From: Microbacterium trichothecenolyticum
GTDB lineage: Bacteria > Actinomycetota > Actinomycetes > Actinomycetales > Microbacteriaceae
DNA: 64,000 nucleotides
NCBI RefSeq assembly: GCF_000956465.1
Contig: NZ_JYJA01000041.1
Coordinates: 1 to 64,000 of the forward strand
Direction of reading: 5' to 3'
Under the pieces are notes generated by a model. It was not told the DNA's origin. It did not search any database and saw only the letters and a list, made by a program, of their open reading frames with translations. Numbering within the stretch: position 1 is the stretch's first letter; the number at the start of each line of letters is the position of its first letter. The translations under genes were made by a program, and so were the position numbers. This document shows positions 17,970 through 26,608 of the stretch, in pieces.

Positions 17970-20018
17970 ATGCCCCCGGTCATCGAGCGAGCGAAGCGAG
18001 ACGAAATGCCCCTGCCTGAGCCCGTAGAAGGGTTCGACACCGTCCTCGTCGCCAACCGCGGCGAGATCGCCCGCCGGGTGATCCGCACGCTTCGGCGTCT
18101 CGGCATCCGTTCGATCGCCGTCTACAGCGATGCCGACGCCGGCGCGCCCCATGTGCGCGAGGCCGACGACGCCGTTCGCATCGGGCCCGCTGCCGCCGCG
18201 CAGTCCTACCTCGACATCGACGCCGTGGTCGCCGCGGCCGTTGAGAGCGGCGCGCAGGCGGTGCACCCCGGCTACGGCTTCCTGTCGGAGAACGTCGCGT
18301 TCGCCCGCGCGTGCGCCGAGGCAGGCGTCGTCTTCATCGGTCCCGGCGAGCGCGCGCTCGAGGTGATGGGCGACAAGATCCGCGCGAAGGAGCACGTCGC
18401 GTCGCACGGCGTGCCGACGGTCCCCGGCTTCAGCGCGGCGGGAATGACGGATGCTGAGATCGCGGCGTCCGCCGAGCGTGCCGGCTTCCCCCTCCTGGTG
18501 AAGCCGTCGGCCGGCGGCGGCGGCAAGGGCATGCAGGTGGTGCGCTCGGCCGCAGAGCTGCCCGACGCCCTCGCGACTGCTCGCCGGGTCGCCGCAGCCG
18601 CGTTCGGCGACGACACCCTCCTGCTCGAACGCCTCATCGAGCGCCCGCGCCACATCGAGGTGCAGGTGCTGGCCGACGCGCACGGGAGCGTCGTCCACCT
18701 CGGCGAGCGCGAGTGCACGCTGCAGCGCCGCCACCAGAAGGTCATCGAGGAGGCGCCGTCGCCGGCAGTCGACGCCGACACCCGCGCGCGCCTGGGCGCG
18801 GCGGCCTGCGCGGCCGCGGCATCCGTGGACTACCGGGGTGCCGGCACGGTCGAATTCCTCGTCGCAGCCTCCCAGCCCGACGAGTTCTTCTTCATCGAGA
18901 TGAACACGCGCCTCCAGGTCGAGCACCCCGTCACCGAGCTCGTGACCGGCTTCGACCTGGTCGAGCAGCAGCTGCGGATCGCCGCGGGGGAGCCGCTCGC
19001 GCTCGCGCAGGACGACGTGCGCCTCGACGGCCACGCGATCGAGGCCCGTGTGTACGCGGAGACGCCGGAGCGCGGCTTCCTCCCCGCCACCGGCGAGGTG
19101 CTGGTGTGGCGGCCCGCCGAGGGTGTCCGCACCGATTCGGCGGTCGAGAGCGCGAGCGCCGTGACGGCGGACTACGACCCGATGATCGCGAAGGTCATCG
19201 CACATGGCGCCGACCGAGCGGAGGCGCTCGCGCGTCTCGACGGCGCGCTCGCCGAGACGGTCGTGCTCGGGCTCGACACCAACATCGGCTTCCTCCGCGC
19301 CCTGCTCGCCGAGGACGGCGTCCAGACGGGCGACATGGACACCGGACTCATCGACCGGATGCCGCCGTACACGGCGGGCGCGCCGATCGCGGCAGCGCTG
19401 GATGTCGCAGCCGCCGCCCTCGATCCCACGGGTCCGGAACACCCCGGAGCAGAGCGGCGGGCGAGCGCGCTGTGGCGCGCGGGATCGGGCTGGCGCTCGG
19501 GTGGGACTCCGCCCGCCCGCGCGGTCTCGGTGGAGACCGCGGAGGGCGACGTGATCGCGGTGGCTGTCCCACCTGCGCCGGGCGCGTCCGGCGGTGCGAT
19601 CGACGCCCGTGACGCCGACGGATGGGTCTGGGTGCATGCCGACGGCGTGACGCACCGTCTCCGCCCGCTCGGCCGCCGCGCCGCCATGCATCGACGCCTG
19701 GCGGCCCGCGAGCGTGCGGCCGCGGCATCCGATCCGCAACTGCGCGCCCCCATGCCGGGTGCGGTCGTCGCCGTGCATGTGACCGACGGCGCGACGGTCG
19801 CCACCGGCGACCGCATCGTCACGATCGAGGCGATGAAGATGGAGCACCCCGTCCTCGCCCCGCACGACGGGGTCGTGCGCGTCGACGTCGCGGTCGGCGA
19901 ACAGGTGCGACGCGACCAGGTGCTCGCGCACGTCGCGCTGGTCGACGCGGCTGCGGCATCCGATTCTCCCGACGACTCCACCGCGGACGCCCACGAGGCG
20001 TCCGCGCCGACCTCCTGA
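17970..20018 (+). CDS. accA1: Acyl-CoA carboxylase alpha: biotin carboxylase plus BCCP
   Basis: 682 residues. The ATP-grasp biotin carboxylase (about 20-465) starts [20 protein letters not shown] and contains the glycine-rich [12 protein letters not shown]. The C-terminal biotinyl domain has the biotin lysine in EAMKMEHP. The first about 20 residues are unusual: they are encoded by repeat-like DNA (see 17985-18035). AGGGAG lies 11 nt before the ATG at 17970. GTG 17961 is too close to it, and ATG 18006 has no site, though all three would give the same conserved core. Nine nt separate accD1 from GTG 17961. Confidence 0.87.
   Translation: MPPVIERAKRDEMPLPEPVEGFDTVLVANRGEIARRVIRTLRRLGIRSIAVYSDADAGAPHVREADDAVRIGPAAAAQSYLDIDAVVAAAVESGAQAVHPGYGFLSENVAFARACAEAGVVFIGPGERALEVMGDKIRAKEHVASHGVPTVPGFSAAGMTDAEIAASAERAGFPLLVKPSAGGGGKGMQVVRSAAELPDALATARRVAAAAFGDDTLLLERLIERPRHIEVQVLADAHGSVVHLGERECTLQRRHQKVIEEAPSPAVDADTRARLGAAACAAAASVDYRGAGTVEFLVAASQPDEFFFIEMNTRLQVEHPVTELVTGFDLVEQQLRIAAGEPLALAQDDVRLDGHAIEARVYAETPERGFLPATGEVLVWRPAEGVRTDSAVESASAVTADYDPMIAKVIAHGADRAEALARLDGALAETVVLGLDTNIGFLRALLAEDGVQTGDMDTGLIDRMPPYTAGAPIAAALDVAAAALDPTGPEHPGAERRASALWRAGSGWRSGGTPPARAVSVETAEGDVIAVAVPPAPGASGGAIDARDADGWVWVHADGVTHRLRPLGRRAAMHRRLAARERAAAASDPQLRAPMPGAVVAVHVTDGATVATGDRIVTIEAMKMEHPVLAPHDGVVRVDVAVGEQVRRDQVLAHVALVDAAAASDSPDDSTADAHEASAPTS
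17985..18035 (+). repeat. Repeat-like module inside the start of accA1
   Basis: Two modules, GAGCGAGCGAAGCGAGACGA (17985-18004) and CTGAGCCCGTAGAAGGGTTC (18016-18035), resemble the paired 'GAGCGAGCGAAGCGAGACGAAA' and 'CTGAGCCTGTCGAAGGG' elements I recall as intergenic repeats in high-GC actinobacteria. Here they are read in frame. The repeat identity is from memory and unverified. Confidence 0.5.
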
Positions 20019-20034
20019 CACCCGAGGAGCAGCA

Positions 20035-21195
20035 ATGGACAGCTACGACACCTACGACCTCAGCGAGGACGAGCGCGAGCTCGCCGCGCTGGTGCGGCAG
20101 TTCGCCGACGAGGTCGTCGCGCCCGTCTCGTACGAGGCCGACCGCACGCACACCCTGCCGATGGACGTCGTCGCGCAGATGGGGGAGCTGGGGCTGTTCG
20201 GCCTGCCGTTCCCCGAGGAGTACGGCGGTCAGGGCGGCGACTACTTCGCACTGTGCCTCGCGATCGAGGCGCTCGGCCGCGTCGATCAGTCGCTCGCGAT
20301 CACGCTCGAGGCGGGTGTGAGCCTCGGGGCCATGCCGGTCTTCCGGTTCGGCACCGAGGAGCAGAAGCAGGACCTCCTGCCCGACCTGCTGGCCGGCCGC
20401 GCGCTCGCCGCGTTCGGCCTCACCGAGCCGGAGGCGGGCTCGGATGCCGGCGCCACCCGCACCACCGCGCGCCGAGACGGCGACGAGTGGGTCATCAACG
20501 GCTCTAAGCAGTTCATCACCAATTCGGGCACCGACATCACGCGGTTCGTCACGGTCACGGCGGTGACGGGCGAGACCGACGGCCGCAAGGAGATCTCGAC
20601 CATCGTCGTGCCCCACGGCACGCCCGGGTTCACCGTCGAACCCGGTTACGACAAGGTCGGCTGGCGCGCGTCCGACACGCACCCGCTCACCTTCCAGGAC
20701 GTGCGCGTTCCCGCGGCGAACCTGCTCGGCACCGAGGGGCGCGGCTTCGCGAACTTCCTCCACATCCTCGACGAGGGACGCATCGCGATCGCCGCGCTCG
20801 CCACCGGCGCGGCGGAGGGATGCCTCGACGCGGCCGTCGACTACGCCAGGAAGCGGACCGTGTTCGGCGACGCGCTCTCGACGCGGCAGGGGATCCAGTT
20901 CCTCCTCGCCCGCATGCAGCAGCGCGTGCATGTCGCGCGGCTCGCGTGGCACCACGCGGCGCGACTGCGGGATGCGGGCAAGCCCTTCAAGACGCAGGCG
21001 GCCATGGCGAAGCTCACCGCGAGCGACGCCGCCATGGACAACGCCCGCGACGCGACCCAGATCTTCGGCGGCAACGGCTTCATGAACGAGTACCCGGTCG
21101 CGCGGCACTACCGTGACTCCAAGATCCTCGAGATCGGCGAGGGCACGAACGAGGTGCAGCTCCTGGTGATCGCGCGGGCACTCGGCGTGGCGTGA
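20035..21195 (+). CDS. Acyl-CoA dehydrogenase (FadE19-like)
   Basis: A 386-residue flavoenzyme introducing the alpha-beta double bond. AFGLTEPEAGSDAGA is the FAD-binding signature, and ATQIFGGNGFMNEYPVARHYRD and EIGEGTNEVQ form the C-terminal signatures. The glutamate of GEGTNE is where short-chain enzymes keep the catalytic base, whereas classical isovaleryl-CoA dehydrogenase has another residue there. By position it should oxidise isovaleryl-CoA or a related branched acyl-CoA. GAGGAG lies 5 nt before the ATG. The gene order matches mycobacterial accD1-accA1-fadE19. Confidence 0.87.
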   Translation: MDSYDTYDLSEDERELAALVRQFADEVVAPVSYEADRTHTLPMDVVAQMGELGLFGLPFPEEYGGQGGDYFALCLAIEALGRVDQSLAITLEAGVSLGAMPVFRFGTEEQKQDLLPDLLAGRALAAFGLTEPEAGSDAGATRTTARRDGDEWVINGSKQFITNSGTDITRFVTVTAVTGETDGRKEISTIVVPHGTPGFTVEPGYDKVGWRASDTHPLTFQDVRVPAANLLGTEGRGFANFLHILDEGRIAIAALATGAAEGCLDAAVDYARKRTVFGDALSTRQGIQFLLARMQQRVHVARLAWHHAARLRDAGKPFKTQAAMAKLTASDAAMDNARDATQIFGGNGFMNEYPVARHYRDSKILEIGEGTNEVQLLVIARALGVA

Positions 21196-21202
21196 GGGTA
21201 GC

Positions 21203-21736
21203 GTGACAGAGGTGATCCCCGACGCTCCCGACGACGCCCCGGCCGAGGCCGCGCGAGACATCGTGCAGCGCGGGCTCTACTACGACGAGCTCGAGGTCGG
21301 CGCACGGTACCTGCACCGCCCCGGTCGCACCGCGACCGAGGCCGACAACGTGGTGTTCTCGTCGATCACGATGAACACGCAGGCACTCCACCTGGATGCC
21401 GCGTTCTCCGAGACCCAGCCGTTCGGCCAGCGCCTCATGAACTCGATGTGGACGCTCGCCACGATGGTGGGGGCATCCGTCTCGCAGATCACGCAGGGCA
21501 CGCTCGTCGCTCAGCTCGGCCTCACCGACGTGAGCTTTCCGGCGCCGCTGTTCCACGGTGACACGCTGTACACCGAGACCGAAGTGCTCGACAAGAGGCT
21601 CTCGGCGTCGCGACCGGGCCAGGGGATCGTGACGCTGCGTCACACCGGCCGCAACCAGCGGGGCGAAGTCGTCGCCCTCGCCAGCCGGACCGCGCTGATG
21701 TGGTGCGCACCCCAGACACCGGAGGAGACCCGATGA
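21203..21736 (+). CDS. MaoC-type hydratase (Rv2499c-like)
   Basis: A 177-residue single hot-dog domain with the conserved LYYDELEVGARYLHR start, MNTQALHLDAAFSE and FPAPLFHGDTLYTETEV. MaoC proteins hydrate enoyl-CoAs to (R)-3-hydroxyacyl-CoAs. Here it occupies the slot of methylglutaconyl-CoA hydratase, which other bacteria fill with an unrelated crotonase. The GTG at 21203 follows GAGGG. An alternative GTG at 21212 lies 7 nt after TAGCGT and could be an internal leaderless start. Its stop overlaps the next gene as ATGA. Confidence 0.83.
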   Translation: MTEVIPDAPDDAPAEAARDIVQRGLYYDELEVGARYLHRPGRTATEADNVVFSSITMNTQALHLDAAFSETQPFGQRLMNSMWTLATMVGASVSQITQGTLVAQLGLTDVSFPAPLFHGDTLYTETEVLDKRLSASRPGQGIVTLRHTGRNQRGEVVALASRTALMWCAPQTPEETR

Positions 21737-22542
21737 GCTTCGACCTCGGCCCCGCGCTGCTGTTCTGCCCGGCCGACCGCCCCGAGCGGTACGCCAAGGC
21801 GTTCGACCGCGCAGATGCGGTGATCCTCGACCTCGAGGACGCGGTCGCGCCCGCCGACAAGACCGCGGCGCGCGGGCACCTCATCGAATCCGAGCTCGAC
21901 CCGGCGAGGGTCATCGTGCGCGTGAATCCGCCCGAGAGCGACGCGTTCGTCGCCGACCTGGCGACGCTGTCGCAGACGGATTACCGGCGCATCATGGTCG
22001 CGAAGTCCGAGTCGCCCAAGCGCATCGGGCGCATCGACGCACGCTTCGAGGTGGTCGCGCTGTGCGAGACGGCGAAGGGTGTCGCCCAGGCCGACCGCAT
22101 CGCCGCACTCGAGAACGTCGTGGCCATGATGTGGGGCGCGGAGGACCTCGTCGCGAGCATCGGCGGCACCTCCAGTCGCAAGCCCAACGGCCGCTACCGA
22201 GACATCGCGCGCTATGCGCGGTCTCGCGTGCTGCTGGCAGCCGGCGCGCGCGGCAAGGCCGCGATCGACGCCGTGCACCTCGACATCGCGGACGCGAAGC
22301 GCCTCGCCATCGAGGCGGCGGATGCTGCGGCATCCGGTTTCCGCGCCACCGCCTGCATCCACCCCGGTCAGGTGGCCGTCATCCGTGCCGCCTACCGTCC
22401 CGACGAGAAGACCGTGACGTGGGCGCGCGCCGTCCTCGCCGCCGCAGACGGTGAGCGCGGTGTGTTCTCGTACGACGGGCGCATGGTCGACGAGCCGGTG
22501 CTGCGCCACGCGCGCGGCGTGCTGGCCCGCGCGGGCGCATGA
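21733..22542 (+). CDS. citE: CitE-like CoA-ester lyase (Rv2498c-like)
   Basis: A 269-residue TIM-barrel HpcH/HpaI lyase. Active-site regions include LLFCPADRPERY (Arg), VILDLEDAV (acidic), ALCETAKG (metal-binding Glu) and WGAEDLVASIGG (metal-binding Asp). There are no citrate lyase alpha or gamma genes. The mycobacterial homologue in the same operon position cleaves HMG-CoA-type and methylmalyl-CoA-type thioesters, so the expected job here is the last step of leucine degradation to acetyl-CoA and acetoacetate, possibly also itaconate use. GGAGGAG precedes the ATG. Confidence 0.85.
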   Translation: MSFDLGPALLFCPADRPERYAKAFDRADAVILDLEDAVAPADKTAARGHLIESELDPARVIVRVNPPESDAFVADLATLSQTDYRRIMVAKSESPKRIGRIDARFEVVALCETAKGVAQADRIAALENVVAMMWGAEDLVASIGGTSSRKPNGRYRDIARYARSRVLLAAGARGKAAIDAVHLDIADAKRLAIEAADAAASGFRATACIHPGQVAVIRAAYRPDEKTVTWARAVLAAADGERGVFSYDGRMVDEPVLRHARGVLARAGA

Positions 22543-22561
22543 GCGGAGTCCTGAGGGCGCT

Positions 22562-22711
22562 TCAGCCCGCCGCGGACTGACGGACGCGCTCGTCCGCGAT
22601 CTCGCGCGCGACGCGACCGATGAGCTCGTACGGCACATCCTCGGAGTGCGGGAAGACCGCGGAGTCCTTCTCGGCGCGGTAGGGCGGCGCGATCGCCGAC
22701 TCCAGCCGAGC
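22562..22711 (-). other. Coding-like extension downstream of a TAG stop
   Basis: Directly after the TAG of the histidine phosphatase gene, and in the same frame, 49 codons run to a TGA at 22564-22562. They use the same G/C-ending codons as the neighbours and contain the plausible stretch YRAEKDSAVFPHSEDVPYEL. No ATG or GTG start with a ribosome-binding site precedes it. It may be a broken C-terminus, a read-through extension, or a small gene with an unusual start. I do not recognise the product. Confidence 0.4.
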
Positions 22712-23317
22712 CTAGGTCACCAGGCCCGCGTACGTCACGAGACGCAGGTGATCGCGCTCATAGACGAAATCGTGCGTGGCGCCGTTGGCGAGGCGCTCTC
22801 CCTCCAACGGCAGCGCGCCTGCCGTCGCGTGGCGCATCACCTCGCGGATGAGCGCGCCGTGGCTCACGACGATGAGCGAGGCCGCGGCGGGAGCGGTGGC
22901 GCGGCGGTGGTCCCGCACGACGCTCCCGAGCGCCGTGATGGCGCGGGTGCGCAGATCGGACCACGGCTCGGCGCCGGGCACCTCGGCCGTGTACCAGTCA
23001 CCCCACCGGGTGCGGAACTCGTCGATGCCGACTCCCTCGGCCTCGCCGTACGCGCGCTCGCGCAGACCGGCGTACGTGCGCGGCGCCGCGAGGCCGAGCT
23101 CGGCGGCGATGATCTCCGCCGTCTCGCGAGCACGGGCGAGGTCACTCGACACGATGGTCACGGGAGCACCGCCGTCGAGGCGTTCGCTCAGCACCTGCGC
23201 GGTCGCGCGGGCCTGTGCGCGACCGGTGTCGTTGAGGGGGATGTCCGTCGACCCCTGGATGCGCCGGTCGCGGTTCCAATCGGTCTCGCCGTGGCGGATC
23301 AGGGTGAGCGCGGTCAT
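22712..23317 (-). CDS. Histidine phosphatase family protein
   Basis: A 201-residue phosphoglycerate-mutase-like phosphatase. The catalytic motif LIRHGETDWN is at residues 5-14, followed by RIQGSTDIPLN; the second histidine is in VVSHGALIREV and a glutamate in LRERAYGEAEG. The family dephosphorylates small metabolites or proteins; the substrate cannot be set. It ends at a TAG, after which the reading frame stays open with coding-like sequence. It has its own leaderless promoter and is followed at its 3' side by the convergent CitE-like gene. Confidence 0.85.
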   Translation of the reverse strand: MTALTLIRHGETDWNRDRRIQGSTDIPLNDTGRAQARATAQVLSERLDGGAPVTIVSSDLARARETAEIIAAELGLAAPRTYAGLRERAYGEAEGVGIDEFRTRWGDWYTAEVPGAEPWSDLRTRAITALGSVVRDHRRATAPAAASLIVVSHGALIREVMRHATAGALPLEGERLANGATHDFVYERDHLRLVTYAGLVT

Positions 23318-23324
23318 GCTCTCG

Positions 23325-23330
23325 ACCCTA
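23325..23330 (-). promoter_or_regulatory. Leaderless -10 box, histidine phosphatase
   Basis: TAGGGT on the minus strand, 7 nt before the ATG at 23317. Confidence 0.5.
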
Positions 23331-23355
23331 CCCGGGCCGCCTGGGCGTCAGCCGC

Positions 23356-24210
23356 TCAGCCGAGGGAGGGCAGCCCGTCGGCGAGCGCGCGCAGCACCTC
23401 GCTGGTGCCGGCGTCGATCTTCACCGTCGCCCGGGCGTCCGCGCGCGTGGCGCCGCGGTTCACGATGACGACGGGCAGGCGGCGGCGTCGCGCACGCTCG
23501 AGCAGCCGGATGCCGGAGTTCACGACGAGCGAGGACCCCGCCACGATGAGCGCCTCGCTGGTGTGCACGAGCTGCTCCGCCTCGCGGAACTTCTCGGCGG
23601 GGATGAACTCGCCGAAGAAGACGACATCGGGCTTCAGCATCCCGCCGCACACGCTGCATTCCGGGATGCGGAAGCCCTCGGTGCTCTCGGGGAGCACGTC
23701 GCCGTCGGGTCCGAGTGCGACGTTCTCGGGGACGCGGATCCACGGGTTGTCGTCTTCGACGCGGCGGGCGAGGTCACGCCGGTCGAAGACCTGGCCGCAG
23801 TGGGTGCAGAAGATGCGACGCATCGTGCCGTGCAGCTCGACGACGCGGCGGCTGCCGGCGCGGACGTGGAGCCCGTCGACGTTCTGCGTCACGACGCCGG
23901 TGGCGAGTCCTCGAGCTTCGAGGTCGGCGATCGCGCGGTGCCCGGGGTTCGGCTCGGCGGACGCGAACGCCCGCCACCCGAGGTGGCTGCCGACCCAGTA
24001 GCGTCGGCGCGACGCATCGCTCGAGAGGAACTGCTCGACTGTCATCGGGGTCCGCACCGGAGCGCCTGCCCCGCGGTAGTCCGGTATGCCGGAGTCCGTC
24101 GAGACGCCCGCCCCGGTCAGCACGGCGATCCGCCTGCCCGAGAGCGTGGCGATGGCCTGAGCCACGGCATCCGTCGTCCGGGCGTCCATTCCGGTCGAGA
24201 TCGTCGTCAC
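23356..24210 (-). CDS. cobB: Sir2-family NAD-dependent deacylase
   Basis: A 284-residue sirtuin that removes acyl groups from protein lysines using NAD+. The NAD-binding GAGVSTDSGIPDYRG lies near residues 36-50, the catalytic His in TQNVDGLHVRAG, and the zinc site is formed by CTHCG and CSVCGG. One natural target in such bacteria is acetyl-CoA synthetase, but no partner is adjacent. The GTG at 24210 is preceded by AAGGGGG at 6 nt, with a TACACT -10 upstream, so this gene has a short leader. Confidence 0.88.
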   Translation of the reverse strand: MTTISTGMDARTTDAVAQAIATLSGRRIAVLTGAGVSTDSGIPDYRGAGAPVRTPMTVEQFLSSDASRRRYWVGSHLGWRAFASAEPNPGHRAIADLEARGLATGVVTQNVDGLHVRAGSRRVVELHGTMRRIFCTHCGQVFDRRDLARRVEDDNPWIRVPENVALGPDGDVLPESTEGFRIPECSVCGGMLKPDVVFFGEFIPAEKFREAEQLVHTSEALIVAGSSLVVNSGIRLLERARRRRLPVVIVNRGATRADARATVKIDAGTSEVLRALADGLPSLG

Positions 24211-24291
24211 GGCGCACCCCCTTCGCGTCGAGTGTAGGCCCCGCGGTTTTCGGGGATGTTACGGAGCGGCAGTGCGTGCCAGGATGAGCGC

Positions 24292-25065
24292 GTGGGCAGC
24301 TTCGGGGGCGTGAGCGCCGAGGAGTACGCGCGTTTCATGGGCCGGTTCTCGACCCCGCTGGCGGTCGAATTCGCGACCGTCGGGCTGGAGGGCGTCGGCG
24401 CGGGCGCCCACGTGCTGGACGTGGGCTGCGGACCCGGGATGCTGACCCTCGAGCTGGTGAAGCGGCTCGGGCCTTCGGCGGTCAGCGCCGCGGATCCCGA
24501 ACCGGCGTTCGTCGAAGCGACCGAGGAGCTGTGCCCCGGCGTGGACGTGCGCGTCGCAGAAGCCGAGCATCTGCCGTTCGCCGACGGAGAGTTCGCAGCG
24601 ACGCTGGCTCAGCTCGTCGTCCACTTCATGTCGGACCCGGTGCGCGGTGTGACGCAGATGGGTCGCGTGACGGCGGCCGGCGGCCGCGTCTCGGCGTGCG
24701 TGTGGGATCACGCCGGCGACGGCGGACCGCTCTCGACGTTCTGGCGCGTGGCGCGCCGACTCGACGACGGGGTGCGCGGCGAGGCCGGCCTCAGCGGCGC
24801 CGCACCCGGGCAGCTGGTCGACATCTTCCGCCGCGCGGGACTGGCGCACGTCACGCAGACGGTGGTCGAGTGCGCCGTGTCGTTCAGGGACTTCGCGCAC
24901 TGGTGGGACCCGTTCCTGCTCGGCGTCGGGCCGGCCGGCCGGTATGTCGCCACCCTCGATCGCGGGGACGTCGCGCGCCTGGAGGGGGCGCTGCGCGACG
25001 AGCTCGGCGACGGTGCGTTCACGGTGACGGCACGGGCCTGGACGGCGGTCGGCACTGCGGCCTGA
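24292..25065 (+). CDS. SAM-dependent methyltransferase
   Basis: A 257-residue class I methyltransferase. Motif I VLDVGCGPGMLTLEL is near residues 40-54, the acidic loop is ADPEPAFVEA, and the motif II/III region is LPFADGEFAATLAQLVVHF, as in UbiE/Methyltransf_11 proteins. The substrate is unknown. The GTG at 24292 with AGGA 7-8 nt upstream is preferred; the longer frame to 24256 adds 12 non-conserved residues. It is followed closely by an RNA methyltransferase gene. Confidence 0.78.
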   Translation: MGSFGGVSAEEYARFMGRFSTPLAVEFATVGLEGVGAGAHVLDVGCGPGMLTLELVKRLGPSAVSAADPEPAFVEATEELCPGVDVRVAEAEHLPFADGEFAATLAQLVVHFMSDPVRGVTQMGRVTAAGGRVSACVWDHAGDGGPLSTFWRVARRLDDGVRGEAGLSGAAPGQLVDIFRRAGLAHVTQTVVECAVSFRDFAHWWDPFLLGVGPAGRYVATLDRGDVARLEGALRDELGDGAFTVTARAWTAVGTAA

Positions 25066-25088
25066 GCTGCGTGCGACGATGGGACGCG

Positions 25089-25892
25089 ATGCACGCGATC
25101 CAGATCACCGACGCCTCCGACGAGCGGCTCACCGACTACCGCGATCTCACCGACGTCGCGCTGAGGCGCGTGATCGAGCCGGAGGGCGGCCTGTACATCG
25201 CCGAGTCGGCGAAGGTGATCGGCCGCGCGATCGCGGCCGGCCACCGCCCCCGCTCGCTGCTCGTGCAGGAGAAATGGGTCCCCGACGTCGAGGAGCTGGT
25301 GACGGATGCCGCGACCCCGGTGTACGTCGTCGCCCCCGAGATCGCCGAGTCCCTGACCGGGTACGCCGTGCATCGCGGCGCGCTGGCGTCGATGCACCGG
25401 CCCGAGCTCCCATCGGTCGCCGAGGTCGTCGCGGACGCGCGACTCGTCGTCGTGCTCGAGGACATCGTCGACCACACCAACGTGGGCGCGATCTTCCGCG
25501 CGGCCGCCGGTCTCGGCGCCGACGCGGTGCTCGTGAGCCCGAGGTGCGCCGACCCGCTCTATCGGCGGAGCGTCCGGGTGAGCATGGGCACCGTCTTCCA
25601 GGTGCCGTGGACGCGGCTGCCCGAGTGGGATGAGGCCCGTGGGGTGCTGCACGATTCCGGCTTCGAGCTCGCAGCGCTCGCCCTGTCGGACGCCGCCGTC
25701 TCGCTCGACGCCTTCAGCGCGCGCCGCCCGGAACGGGTCGCCCTGATGCTCGGCGCCGAGGGCGACGGGCTGTCACGCCGGGCGCTCGAGGCGGCCGACA
25801 CCGTCGTCACGATCCCGATGGCCGGGGGCGTCGACTCCCTCAACGTCGCCGCGGCGAGCGCCGTGGCGCTGTGGGAGCTGCGGGCGCGCTGA
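25089..25892 (+). CDS. TrmH/SpoU-family RNA 2'-O-methyltransferase
   Basis: A 267-residue knotted methyltransferase for rRNA or tRNA ribose. Residues 1-100 form the substrate-binding domain (LYIAESAKVIGRAIAAG). The SPOUT domain has EDIVDHTNVGAIFRAA, MLGAEGDGLS and the SAM-binding knot VTIPMAGGVDSLNVAAAS. The ATG at 25089 is chosen because the upstream part of the open frame antagonises the preceding gene. The exact nucleotide target cannot be told from sequence. Confidence 0.85.
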   Translation: MHAIQITDASDERLTDYRDLTDVALRRVIEPEGGLYIAESAKVIGRAIAAGHRPRSLLVQEKWVPDVEELVTDAATPVYVVAPEIAESLTGYAVHRGALASMHRPELPSVAEVVADARLVVVLEDIVDHTNVGAIFRAAAGLGADAVLVSPRCADPLYRRSVRVSMGTVFQVPWTRLPEWDEARGVLHDSGFELAALALSDAAVSLDAFSARRPERVALMLGAEGDGLSRRALEAADTVVTIPMAGGVDSLNVAAASAVALWELRAR

Positions 25893-25903
25893 CCCGCTCG
25901 CGG

Positions 25904-25917
25904 CCGCGCCGGCGCGG
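25904..25917. terminator. Palindrome between convergent genes
   Basis: CCGCGCCGGCGCGG is a perfect 14-bp palindrome between the TrmH and SDR stop codons, bounded by TGACC and GGTCA. It is a possible bidirectional terminator without a U-tract. Confidence 0.35.
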
Positions 25918-26607
25918 TCAGGCGCCCGGCCGGACCATCAGCTCGGTGAGGTCCGCGTCGCGGGGCAGGTCGAGAGCAGCGAGGATCGCCGTCGCGACGG
26001 AGGCCGGGTCGATCCACTGCGACGCGTCGTAGTCGGCGCCCTCCTGCTGGTGCACCTTCTCCTGCATGGGTGTCGCCGTGCGCCCCGGGTACACGGTGGT
26101 CACGCGGACACCGTTCGCGCGCTCCTCCTCCCGGAGGGCATCCGCGACGGCGCGCACTGCGAACTTGCTCGCGCCGTACGAACCCCACTCGGGGTTCACG
26201 CGCAGGCCGGCACCGGAGTTCACGAAGACGACGCGCCCGCGGGCCGTGCGGAGGGCGGGGAGCATGAGCCGGGTCAGCTCCGCCGGTGCCACGGCGTTGA
26301 CGTTGAGCTGGTGCTGCCACGTCGCGACCGGCGTGTCGCCGATCGCTCCGAGCTCCACGACGCCGGCCACATGGATGAGCGCGTCGAGCTGCGGCGGCAC
26401 GCTCTGGTGGCTGAACGCCCACGACAGCCGTGCCGGGTCGGCGAGGTCGCCGACGAGGGTCTGCGCGCCGGGGAAGCGCCGGCGCAGCTGCGCCGCGCGT
26501 CCGGCGTCCCGGGCGAGCAGCCAAAGGTCGTCGCCGCGGGCGGCGAGCCGCTCCGTCAGCGCCGCGCCGATGCCCGAACCGGCGCCGGTGACGAGGTGCG
26601 TCGCCAC
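25918..26607 (-). CDS. Short-chain dehydrogenase/reductase
   Basis: A 229-residue SDR. VTGAGSGIGAALTERLAARG is the nucleotide-binding segment at about residues 5-24, and the catalytic Ser and YGASK (Tyr-x3-Lys) follow in FVNSGAGLRVNPEWGSYGASK (read in parts). It starts at GTG 26607, one base after the SGNH hydrolase stop, so the two genes are co-transcribed. It is a small, stand-alone SDR; the substrate is unknown. Confidence 0.83.
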   Translation of the reverse strand: MATHLVTGAGSGIGAALTERLAARGDDLWLLARDAGRAAQLRRRFPGAQTLVGDLADPARLSWAFSHQSVPPQLDALIHVAGVVELGAIGDTPVATWQHQLNVNAVAPAELTRLMLPALRTARGRVVFVNSGAGLRVNPEWGSYGASKFAVRAVADALREEERANGVRVTTVYPGRTATPMQEKVHQQEGADYDASQWIDPASVATAILAALDLPRDADLTELMVRPGA

Positions 26608-26608
26608 G

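Noticed and set aside
22712-22714. TAG as a recoded amino acid (pyrrolysine-type)
   Set aside because: No recoding genes or signals in view; nonsense change, error or a separate small gene are simpler.
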